A stretch of DNA of 64,000 nucleotides from Gaeumannomyces sp. JS-464. Its lineage: Eukaryota; Ascomycota; Sordariomycetes; Magnaporthales; Magnaporthaceae. The stretch lies in contig NGZR01000001.1 of NCBI GenBank assembly GCA_002197995.1, positions 2,108,001 through 2,172,000 on the forward strand, read 5' to 3'. The notes below the pieces were generated by a model. It ran no database searches. It had not been told where the DNA came from and worked only from the letters and a program-made list of their open reading frames with translations. Of the stretch, positions 1-10,275 are shown in pieces (within the stretch, counting starts at the first letter, position 1; every line of letters begins with the position of its first letter). The position numbers were made by a program, and so were the translations under genes.

Positions 1-1030
1 GACGAGCAAACCGGCACTGGCGTCGCCGCCACCGGATACCCGCAGCACCAGGCAGATTGCCGCCTCCGAGCTGTCAGCTGTGCAGGTGAAGCATATCACA
101 GAGCCTTTTACCTTACGTAAAAATGGGGTAGATGAAGTGGCACTTCTTCACATCGGAGCATGGGCCATCGAGCCGAGCCTCAGCAAGGTCTCCAAGTCCC
201 ACAAGAAGAGGGTTTGAATAACCCTGGAGGGCCAGGACCAGATACAATTTTAATGTTTTTCATTTTTCATGACTTCTCTTTAATGTACAAAGAGTAGGGA
301 TCAGCAAGGCTATACCAGCAGCTGTATGGATTTCAAAGCGGCTTCACCATTAGGATTTGTTGGATGATGCCGCTACTCTCCATTGATTGAGGTTCTCATA
401 ATATCTGGATAATATCTGGTCTAGGACAAGGACAGGGCGGTCCGGCAGCTCAGGAAAAATGTAGAGCTAGGATAGGGCACAATATGAAACAGTGTTTAGA
501 TAGAAATAGGACTTCTTTTGTGAACTACCAGAGTGCCTACCGTGTGGGAAGCTTTTGTCCAGAGGAAGACGATATTGATTTTTCTTATTACCAGGACAAA
601 AGTGTGTTTACAACTTTGGGCTCGTGCGCTACTAATTTCTGCGGAATCGTATAGCTAACATAACGATAGGCATTTGTATTGGAGGGATCGTGGCAGCTGA
701 GAAAAATAGATAAAGTGAGTTAAGTGAGTTACAAGGAAAGCGAAATTGAGATTCTTCCAAAATAGCATTACATAAAAAAGAAGGGGAAAAAAAGCATTCT
801 GAAAAATCAGGGATAAACCAAGGCAAAAGGGTAGAAGAGTAAGGTCTCAATAAGAAAAGAAACGAGCGGATAGGGTCAGAAGAAATGAAGCGTGGAGACG
901 GGAGAGGGAAAGTAAAACTGTCGACCTAATAATAAAGCAAAAAAAGGAGATGAATTCAAATCACGGCATCTCTCCCGATATCGGCCTGAAAGCCAATCAA
1001 TAGGCGACAGGCAACAACCTCATAAGCCCG
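1..1030. other. left-edge intergenic stretch, no gene recognised
   Basis: AT-richer than the rest of the window, with several stops in all frames. The first 90 bases are GC-rich and could be the end of an exon belonging to a gene further left: on the minus strand a frame is open from about position 90 to the edge. There is too little to name a product. The remainder looks like downstream sequence of the minus-strand dioxygenase gene. Confidence 0.5.
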
Positions 1031-2547
1031 CTAGTCGCAAGAGCCAGCAACCCGGAGGATCTTGCCGTCCTGCGTGGGCGGGACAATATCCCAGTGACGC
1101 TCACGCTCCTCGTCGTCGTCAAAGATGCGCGCCCAGGCCAGGTCCAGCTCCTTGGGCAGGGCCCAGCACCTGTCCCTATTGTTGAGCCAGAGCCGCACGA
1201 GGTGGCGGGCGGCCGAGACGCTGTTCCGGAACGCCTCGCGGCGGTGCAGGACCGCCATGTTGTTGATGAAGCGCAGGTCCCCCTTGACCATGCTCGGCTT
1301 GATCTCGTGGCGCTTCGCCGCAAAGTGCACCGCGTCGAGCGCCTCGGCCTGCGCCTCGGTCAGGCCGGGGATGCCAGGGGTGCGGTTCTCGAAGGGGGGG
1401 TGGCCGCACAGAAGGCGGCGCGAGAAGGAGGTGATGAGCTTCTCGTCGTGGTAGTACATGACGGCGCGCTTGTAGTAGGCCGGGGACCGCCCGTATGTGT
1501 CAAAGGGCCAGTCATCTTTGGCGAGCACGTGGATCAGGTCGGGCCGGGTCGCGGCCAGCTCGTTGTAGACCGTCCAGGCCGGCGCCAGGACTCCCCAGCC
1601 CCCTTCGGCCGCGACGCTTTTGGTAACGAGGCAGACGCAGTCGGCGACCGTGTCCGTGTGGAACGGCTTGTCCTCGCTGAGCTGACCGTCCCGCTCATCG
1701 TTGCGCTGGATGACGTGCACTGTTTCCACGCGTGTTAGCCTTGAACGACATGCAGCCCAGCTGTGCCATATCATCTAGAACACCCACTCAGCATAGATCC
1801 TCGCTGGTCCTGGCGTCCACGGCGGTCACCGATGTAGCTAGAGATGCCCAGGAACACGATGGTCATGTCCGCAACATCGAGCGAGTCCGGGTCGAGGCCG
1901 CGGACGATGGCGAAGCCTCTTCCGTTGTACACATCGTCGCAGACCGCACGCAGTTTCTCGCTCAGGGTTGGCAGCGGGAACGTGTCGCGTGAGACTTGAT
2001 GGCCGTCGAGGTCTTGCTGCTCGGCCTGCACTGGACGAGACGTTAGCACGACCGTTTGTTGGGTCAAGAGTGCATATGTAGTACGTACTCTTGAAGTGCG
2101 CCAAAGCCCGCATGATCTCGCCCTTATCATCGTCGTCGAGGTGGTAGATGAACTGAGACTCGTCGGCGAAGTCTTCCTTGGTCCAGACCAGAGGGCCCTC
2201 CAGCTTGACAGGGAAGCCTTCGGGCATAGTCTTGGGCAGGTCATCCCGCTTGAGCGATGCTGCGGTTCGGCGAAGGAAGGCTTCTTCGTCGACCTCGTAC
2301 GTCATGTTGGCATACTCCCCCTGGGCAGTATTTAGCTCCAGTTTGAGGCCATCGATGATGAATCTAGCGCGGAGGCCCTGGGAATAGTCTACCGGCGGTG
2401 ACGGGAGAGTTAGTTCGACCAAATGCGAGTCCTAGCATCGCAAACCCTAGTGGCTCTAGCCGCTTTCATGACGAGACAGCAAGGAAAGCTTGACATACAT
2501 TCCTGGGCTTGTCCGGCAGGAGTCTCGGGGACGATGTTTGCAGACAT
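1031..2547 (-). CDS. TauD/TfdA-family Fe(II)/2-oxoglutarate-dependent dioxygenase
   Basis: This is a four-exon gene: exons 2547-2499, 2388-2089, 2030-1788 and 1719-1031, giving about 426 aa. All three introns have GT-AG ends and the frame closes exactly. The protein carries the family iron ligands: HTD at residues 218-220 (PFHTDT) and a distal His near residue 370 within ARHLVRLWL, followed by an Arg suited to bind 2-oxoglutarate. The N-terminal half (YYSQGLRARFII, then the VRGLDPDSLD segment) matches the fungal members with an extended N-terminus. The family hydroxylates small substrates such as sulfonates or carboxylates, but the substrate cannot be read from sequence. The start MSANIVPE was chosen because it is the only ATG joining exon 2 in frame. 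A TATA-like sequence lies near 2708-2717, about 160 bp upstream. The next gene upstream, also minus, is an amidase. Confidence 0.85.
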
Positions 2548-2707
2548 GTTGAGAGTTTGAGCGCGTTGAGCTAGGGGACGAAGAACTGTTCAGGTACGAT
2601 GTGGCTAGGATAGAGGGCTGACGATCTAGATACGAGAGGATCAAGGGGTTATTGGAGAGCAGGAAGCTCTTTGCATGATTCTCAGTCACTCCCACTCGGG
2701 GGTAGTC

Positions 2708-2717
2708 TTTATATAAA
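2708..2717 (-). promoter_or_regulatory. TATA-like box of the dioxygenase gene
   Basis: The minus strand reads TTTATATAAA here, about 160 bp upstream of the dioxygenase start codon. The position and sequence suit a core promoter; the transcription start itself was not determined. Confidence 0.4.
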
Positions 2718-4168
2718 TCCTGAGATGTGACCAAAGATTTTGCGAACTGGGCCGCCGGCCCCGACACCATCTATCCTCTCTTCGTCCTTGCCCCAGTTGT
2801 GCCCCTGAGTCAAGGTACTTGGTGGTAGAGATACACGCGCAGGCCGACCCTTGAGGTATGTCAGACTTGATCAGCTGTACTAGACGGCCGAGTACCTCGT
2901 CCTCGTCTCCTGAGAACCGATCTGTCTGCCTGCCCGTCGGAAGGTGTCGACGCCTACACATCGACACCGCTCCCACCGGGCGACAGGCAAACTCTCGATA
3001 CTCGACGCAGCCGCGGTGAACACAGCCTCCTGTATCACACCTTTGACTGACGCAATGCCAAGTGTGGGCCACAACGGCCGCGGCGTCTAAACGGCTGTCC
3101 AGCATCCGACGACTCGTGCTAAAGGATCGGGCAACGCATCAGAGCGGGATTGGATGACAAGCACCAGATCGCCCCTGAGAGCCATGACTTGTCACGAGGC
3201 CTTTGGGCAGCGACGAAGGGCGAGTGGATTCCAACGGTGTTGGCAGGCCGGGGCGGTTTGATACTGGGGGACGGACCGATCTGCTGGATAAGAGCTGCCC
3301 ATCATTGGACAGGCCTCCGTGACGATGAGATTTTTCTGGGGCAGACTATTAGCGTCTTTGCCTTGAAGCTCGTGGCCATTCTCGACTTGCTGTCAAACAT
3401 GGCGGTGTCTGCGAGGCTGAATGTGCACCAGGGCACCCTGACGGCTACCTGCACCAAGACGGTGACGAAGCACGCGTCGAGAAGTCGCGTTTTCAGCGAC
3501 CGGTCAAGGGTCTCATTCCGCGGAGTCAATGCCACAAGCGATGGTGCTACCCAGCCCCCAGAATTTGGGGGCACAGATACTGGAGAGATGCCCGGCCGGC
3601 TTTGCAGACCGCGAACACTCGCGCCCAAGGTCGGAGAAGGTTCATGGCCGCAGGGGTGTCGAGATGTTGTAAGATGCCTTCGAGAAGCCTGCTGGAGGCG
3701 CCTTCTTGTCCTGGTACCCCGTCGTGCCCTGCCGGTGGACTCTCGCCAAGCTGGACCGTGGCCATGTTCAAGATGGGGCGAGCAATGACGAGGCATGTGG
3801 GCATGAAGTCGAACAATATTGACGTCGGCGTCTGCCGTGGGTTGTTGAATGTCAAAGGCGCCATAAGAAGCACGTCTGCGTAAAGATTGGGCGATGTACA
3901 GGAGGTGCCATTTGCTAGTTCAGTTGGAGATTGAAGATTACACAGCATCTGCATTGGATGAGCAAAGAATGATGCTGCGGAGAATCAGGATGCTGGGGCC
4001 ACGAGCAAAATGTTGTAATGTGCAACCACCCGACCAAAAAAAAAAACCCCCCCACCCAAAACTGCAACGAAAGTCAAACTTTGACACCTTAACGTTCCCC
4101 AGCTTCCCGTGGAAAAGAAACTCGCAAAGAAAAACGCTATAAACCTATCTGGTCGACCTATAATACGA
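2718..4168. other. intergenic stretch, no supported gene
   Basis: Open frames occur on both strands between about 3150 and 3950. The longest plus frame opens with TTG, none has a recognisable domain or consistent third-position bias, and no splice pattern joins them. A short A/C homopolymer run lies near 4036-4055. The stretch could include a decayed gene, but I cannot support one. Confidence 0.4.
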
Positions 4169-6324
4169 TCAAATCAACTGACCATGTCTCCTTTTGTACT
4201 TCTCGAGGGCGTCCACGACAACTTGCGCCAGCGATAAGAGTCGCTCTTCGTCCAACTGTGGCCCAAAAAGCTGGATGCTCGCTGGCGCACCATCGTAAAC
4301 TTCAGGATCATCTTTCAGGCAATTTAGCTCGACGGTCATCTCGTAAAATAGAACATGGCCGCAGATAGAATAACTCACAAGCTGCCATGTTGATTCTATC
4401 CGCATTGGTTAGCGGCTCGAAGTCTGAGGCCACAGTATCGATGTCCTTGTCCGCAAACGTGACTGGAATAACGACCGTAGGGTAATCGAGCACGTTTAGG
4501 ACACTCGAATATGCTATTTTCATGGTTAGGTCCCCGAGATATCCCGTTAGCGCTCCCGCTCTCACGAAGCAGGACTTACGCGAATGGTAGAACTTGCCCG
4601 GCAAGACTGCAGCATACGGAGAAACGGGAGACAAGACTGCGCCCACCGGGAGACCTGCCCGTCATTGTCAGTATCCGGGCGGAAAACAGGAGAAGATACC
4701 GCGATACCAGCAGCATCTATCTCGATCTTACCGTTGTCGGTTCTCTGCGCCGTGGAGCGCCAGTATTCGTTCCACCTTGCGCGGTACTTCTTCATACGGA
4801 CTACAAGCTGTTCGTGCTCCCGTAGCGATATGGGCGGCAGTGGCTTTCCACCGGGAAAGACGCGCATAATCTCTGGTATGATGGGTTCGCCAGACAGTTT
4901 GATCGCTTCGTACACATCCGGGCAGCCATCACCGCGTGCAATTGGCCCCTGTAAGCGACGGGTCATTAGCGGAAACTCGACTGCTACAAATGTGGGAAAG
5001 TCTTACATGTATTGCGATGCTCTCGTTGTATGACGGAGGCTGCCAATCAACGAGTCCATATCCTTCAAGTTCAAGTGCCCTTTTGGCAATGTTCATTGCA
5101 CGCGAGATTGGAGGATGAGGGGTGACAATCCCATCGTTGGCAAAGAAGCCGAACGATGGCTTTTCGGCTGCCTCACCAGGGACATACTGGTTCGCCTCTC
5201 TGTAAGGGATGGGCAAGCAATAAGGATCGTTCAGCCATGGTTCGGTATTGAGAAGCGCCTTGAAGACCAGACGCAGGGTTTGAACCGAGTGTGCCATGAT
5301 TCCCGCAACAGCAGGCATGACTTGCTGCCCCGGGGAGATGCCTGCGACGCCTTTGAACGATATCCGGCCAGCGGATGGCTTGAGGCTGAAGACACCTTGG
5401 AACGATGCAGGCATGGATACAGACCCTCCAATGTCGGTTCCGATACCAAATGCGCTGCCTCGGAGAGCCTGCATGGCTCCCTCCCCTCCAGAGGAGCCAC
5501 CGGTGGACAGGCGCTGGTTGTGTGGGTTTCTTGCGTATCCCAGGATATTGTTGTTTGTCTCAGGGGCCCAGGTACTGGTCACGAGAGTTGTTTTTCCGAT
5601 CGGGATAGCGCCCAGGCTTTTCAGCTCGCGGATAAGCTCGCTCTCGAAGTTCTTCTCCATACCAGTTCCTTTTTTGCCCTCGAACGTGCCGATCCAGCCA
5701 ACGTATGCGGCAGAGGTCTCGAGACCCTTGATATGGAACTGGTCCTTGAGCGTGACGGGGATGCCGTGAAGGGGCCCGACAAGTTTCCCATGCTCTCTGA
5801 AGTACTTGTCCAGCTCCTCGGCTTGCTCAATGGCAAGGTCGAAGCCAATCTCAAGAAGCAGATTGCTCTAGAGAAAGAGGCAGGCTTGAGTTAGTGTCGC
5901 AGAGGCATTCCCGGAACACGCTCAGGGCCACTCTTCTTACGAGTTGATGCGCAATCCCTGCACGCTTGCAGAATGCCCTAACCACTTGGACTGCGGTCAG
6001 GGCTCCGTCACCCATCTTCTCGACAAGGGTCGCGACGTCCATGGCGGTGATTTGGAGTGTCTCCGCGTCGAGCAACGCCTCTATAAACTCGCCGGCGATC
6101 TTTCGCCGAGACTTGGCCCGGTGTATCACCCCTTGCTCCAACCGCCATTCTCGCGGTATCTTGGTCTTGTCCGTGTGGAGTTTCTGTGCCACGACAGCGC
6201 GCCATGGACGTTGATGGGGGCCGCAGCCCAGCGTGAAGATCTCGTAAACATCCCTGACGCGAACTAAACAGAAGGTTACAACGAGGGATATCGAAAGCAT
6301 CGGGACCAGCGACGTGGCCAGCAT
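4169..6324 (-). CDS. amidase-signature-family amidase
   Basis: This is a six-exon gene: exons 6324-5941, 5867-5007, 4948-4732, 4654-4580, 4513-4379 and 4311-4169, about 604 aa. All introns are GT-AG and phases agree. The Ser-cisSer-Lys triad can be placed: Lys near residue 169 (VTLKDQF), Ser in GGSSGGE near 253-254, and the nucleophile Ser in GIGTDIGGS near 277. The C-terminus has the usual DPEVYDGAPASIQLFG block. The family hydrolyses small amides to a carboxylate and ammonia. The residue after the nucleophile motif is unusual: GGSVSMPA, where many relatives have Arg at the fifth position. The first ~30 residues are hydrophobic (LVPMLSISLVVTFCLV) and extend beyond the family's usual start, so this is either a signal anchor or a start set too far upstream. 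The gene is divergent from a zinc-cluster regulator. Confidence 0.88.
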
Positions 6325-7103
6325 TATGGAGGGCGGAGTCCGTAATAGCGAAGTGTTGGCATGGAGCGTTGTATTGGCCTAGTCCAGTTTCTACGGGCGG
6401 ACGCTGCTGCTAAGAACCAAAAGAATCCGCCTGAGCGTCGAAGCAAGAGGCTGCTGTCGTCTGGAATGAGGCTCGATGCCCACCCCCATATAACACAATA
6501 TCTCCGGCCTCAGACTCTGTAGGTACCTGCCTACACATGTCTCGGGCGTAACAGATGAGGAGCGTCAAAGCTGCATTTTTCGGGGACCAAGGTTCAAGGG
6601 CATGTTGGGGGCCGCGGCAGACGTCGCACATTGGGGTCGCATTTTCAGGACCCAATCAGTGACTCGCAATATCCAGAACCGATGAGCTCGCAGCCTGACC
6701 AACCAGACACGATGTGAAACTGGAATGCTACCTAAGGTTTTCCGACGTGGCTCGCTGGCGACCTTTCCTTCGAGTTACGCCCAACGGCCATCCATTGGAA
6801 CACGGGGAACACAGCCTGAAGTGGCGCTCAGGGCGTAATGTCCACTAACATATCCGTCTTGGAGAAAAGACCGATGAGCAAACCCTAGGATATCTTGTCA
6901 TCCCACCCGCCCCCTGCTTCATCGGTTGCTAGCCTGCACTCCGGGGTATTGTAAGACCCATCCTCAGCGCTAGCGATGCCAGTAAGTGTGCCTTTATCTC
7001 GGGAGCCATGATATGCCTCCACTCTATGGCGGCTCGGTTACCTCAATAGCTTCGCTAATTCGTTCGCCACAAGACCCCGGCAGATCGCCTCAGCGCTTCG
7101 CAG
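6325..7103. promoter_or_regulatory. shared divergent promoter region, amidase / zinc-cluster regulator
   Basis: This is 779 bp between two start codons pointing away from each other, with no credible ORF. It contains a GATA-type site on the minus strand (AGATAA, near 6994-6999) of the kind used by fungal nitrogen regulators, and a GTAGGTACCTGCCTAC palindrome-like motif near 6519-6534. Shared regulation of the flanking genes is inference from the layout. Confidence 0.4.
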
Positions 7104-9767
7104 ATGCCTCCTCGTCAGACTGCGGATGAGACGTCCCAGGAGGACAGGTCGGCGAGTAGCAATACAGACGCAAACCTGGCCCTGGCTGCAAGTCTTATCG
7201 GCATGTCGGTGGAGGAGCTCAACATACGCGTGCACATGGATATATCAGCCCTCACTGCACCTCCAGATCCACCTAGCCGAGTATCCCCGGTCGGAGCCCG
7301 ATGTCATCGCCGATACGGCACCGTTTCAGATCGCCGGCGACCCGAGCTGGACACTCGTCGACAATCCAATCGGCACCACCAGTCACTCTAGCTGGCCTCC
7401 TGATTATGATTTCCTCGACTTCGACTCGACCGGGGAGGATCAGCCCCTGGACATCACAAGCTTTGATCCTGCCTCGGAGTATGTTCTTCTTGATACTCCC
7501 GATACCCTGTCCGAGCCACCCACGAGCGCGCCGGCCGGTTGTACGAGGCCAAGAATCAGCTATCCTACCAGCCTGCTGAGTTTCGAGCCTCCAAGCGCGA
7601 CTGGGCCCGCCGGCGCGTTTCTTCAATTGCCCACTCCCCCTGTTCACCCAGGCATTGGAATCCCGGGCACCGCCATCCCCAACCCTGCTAGTGCCCTTGC
7701 CATACCCACACTGGGCGACCAACCGCATTCCCCAGACGAATGTCTGCTTTCTTGCGTCACGACAATCTTGGCGAGCTCTGAATCCTCCGATGCCATCGCT
7801 ACGCCGACGACAGGGTCCAGTCCGGCTCTATCCGCATCTCCACTACGCCCGAATCCAGAACTGGATAGCTCCAGGACCACGTGGGATGCCGGTGACCTAT
7901 ACTCTCGCCTGGCGGCGCATAATGGGCCATGCAGCAGGGAATGGACGGTTCCAAAGGTAACTCGACACAGAGGGGGTTTCAAACGATCCGCCTACATAAT
8001 ACCTGCCTGATACGGGCTTTTGCTGACGTTTGGGGTGACAATAGAAGACGAGGCGGAGAGCCCTGTCATCTAAAGCAGCTCTGAAACGTCGGCGTGAACT
8101 AGAGGCGGATGAAGAAGGCATGTCCTCTCGTCCTCGCAAGCGTAGGCAGTTCAAAAACGAATACGAGAGGACAATGACAGCCCTCACCCGCAAGCACAAG
8201 TGTTGTCTCCGGTGTCGGATGCTGCGAGACAAGGCAAGTCAGCAGCATCACGCACCACTTTCGCACATGCCATTGTCACCAAGATAAACTGACACCAAGT
8301 CCTCTAACAGTGTGAGCCGGATCCCGAAGACCCTCAGGGGGTCTGCATTCGCTGCAGGGAGCTTCAGCTATCCAACAAGTCCGTCATGTTCAAACTGCCA
8401 TGCCTACGTTGGATTATCACCGATTCGTCGCTTTACCGAGAGCAAGATAGGCCCTATCAAATGTTCTCGCAGAGGTGGCAGAACATGGATCTAGTCGATA
8501 TAGACACGTGGGCCTCCCCGCAGACCAGAACAATCGTTATTTCTCAGATATTTCTAGACGCGCCATACGCCGTCGAGGTACGGGAGTTCATGCCGGTCGA
8601 AGGAGACATGCTGGAGGAGATATGGACCACCAGCAGCTCGGTCGTCAAGAGGCATGCGATCCCTCGATACGCCATCGCCGACATACAAAAGACGGCCACG
8701 GCGCTGGAAGCCTTTATTGACAGGAGCATCGGCACCTACATCCACGGCGCAATCTATAAATTGGATACACTCCTCTGGACCACATATCACTTTGCCTTTG
8801 GTCACATGGGCAAAGCCAAGGTCTGTCGTGGCTGCTTAGGGCACCGGCCACTTTCACCGCTTCGGGGAATAGGGGCTGAGCTGTACCAGTCAACACTGCT
8901 ACCGTGCTATTTAGACCCAGAAGGAGAAAGAGCTCCTTCGCAACTGCTTCCGTTTATGGGTCGGGTGCCTCAAGACCAGCCACCCGGAACACATATACGG
9001 CGACGACAAGCTAGGCGCGGAGAGTGTAGACGACCCAGAGAGCATCTTTTACAACGTGGTGCCGATGCCCGTCATTATGATAGCTCAGATGGAGTGCATC
9101 ATGTACACAAGGGTGCTCCGGCCCATGACGCGGGCGGTACTCCGCGTGCTCAACGACCTCGTTCAAAAGAACAAGCCGGCGTACTGGCTCACCATCTACC
9201 TGACCATGTTCATACTGTTCCATTGCTGCTCGGTCATCACTCGGCGCGACTGGGAGTTCGCTCGACAGTGTAGCCTTAGGGTAGGTTCGGAGGGCGTGGT
9301 ATCTCTCCTCAGTCACCACCGGCTAAAATACCATTCTCCATGCAGGAGGAGTTTGCGAACCCGGAAAGCATCAGGAAACATCAGGGTGGCATGCAGGTCA
9401 TGCTGGCCCATTTCCATTACCTCAACAAGGGGGTCACCCCTTTTTCCCTGACCTACGATTCCAAGGGCTTGGAACGCCTGTCCAGGGCTGCAGAGCTCGA
9501 CGCAGACGAGGTAGACTTTATCAGCCAGACAGCCAAGCTGATCCAGGAGCCGGCTAGATGTGAGTACAATACCCCGTGCTAGACCAGTCAGGAAGTTGGG
9601 GGGGTCAGGAGACTGCCCCATCCAGACAATTGCTAATTTAGCAATACTAACGTCCCACCAAAGCCGCGCTGATGTCGGCTGTCCTGGAGAGCAACAGCTT
9701 CCGCCACGACCTCTACTGGGTGTCACAGCTCTACGTGCGGGACTGGAAGCCGGGGCCCACTGCATGA
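7104..9767 (+). CDS. Zn2Cys6-like fungal transcription factor with internal zinc cluster
   Basis: This is a seven-exon gene: exons 7104-7280, 7330-7956, 8045-8233, 8311-8820, ~8915-9280, 9346-9559 and 9664-9767, about 728 aa. The first 330 residues are acidic/Pro/Ser-rich and look like an activation region. A basic stretch (KTRRRALSSKAALKRRRE) precedes the cluster KHKCCLRCRMLRDK / CEPDPEDPQGVCIRCR, which sits in mid-protein rather than at the N-terminus. The block after it (LPCLRWIITDSSLYRE) is characteristic of a fungal regulator subfamily with this arrangement. The rest is a helical C-terminal domain. Intron 3 (8234-8310) begins GCAAGT, a GC-AG intron lying exactly between the halves of the zinc cluster; any GT alternative breaks the frame. 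Intron 1 (49 nt) is the least certain and was inferred from frame. The gene is divergent from the amidase, so it may control it; no direct evidence. Confidence 0.8.
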
Positions 9768-9879
9768 AACCGGTGGTATTCGTTCAGATCGAACGCGCAG
9801 CTTCGTGGTCCAGCGGCCTGGCGTGGCCACGCCGAGGATCGTGGGGCATTGTTGTTGATGCACGTGGCAGCGCTGTATG

Positions 9880-9901
9880 GGTTGTTGTTGTTGTTGTTGT
9901 T
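9880..9901. repeat. (GTT)n microsatellite
   Basis: About seven uninterrupted GTT units in non-coding sequence just downstream of the zinc-cluster regulator. Confidence 0.85.
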
Positions 9902-10233
9902 CACGCGTTGGCGACGATTGCTGCAGCGGCGTCCGAAGCTGCGGGCGTTCGAGACGCCCAGAAGTTGAGGACGGCTGGGCGGGCCCCTCGCCGCGAAGAA
10001 CGGGCGGACCGGGACTACATCCGGAAGGGGCGTCCGTGAAAGAAAGGGATACACATATCCTAGTTCAATCAAGCATCATATGACATACCAGATAGAGAAT
10101 GCTGGGTGCGCGTGGTGGCGTGCAAAATAATGCGAGGAAATGCATTTCTAGTTGGATAAAAGTCAAGTTATATATTTTTATTCTTCCTTAATTCGCTTTT
10201 CCCTCGTTTACTTTCTCGGTAGACTCAATTTTG

Positions 10234-10275
10234 CGGTTCCTCTCTCTCCTCTCTCTCCTCTCTATCTCCTTTCAA
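10234..10275. repeat. CT-rich simple repeat
   Basis: Reiterated CTCTCTC/CTCCTCT units in a long pyrimidine tract, non-coding. Confidence 0.6.

Noticed and set aside
1094..1738. 214-codon plus-strand frame
   Set aside because: Antisense to the last exon of the dioxygenase.
3150..3954. Overlapping frames on both strands (212, 164 and 135 codons)
   Set aside because: The longest plus frame opens with TTG; none shows motifs, bias or splicing. A decayed gene is possible but not demonstrable.
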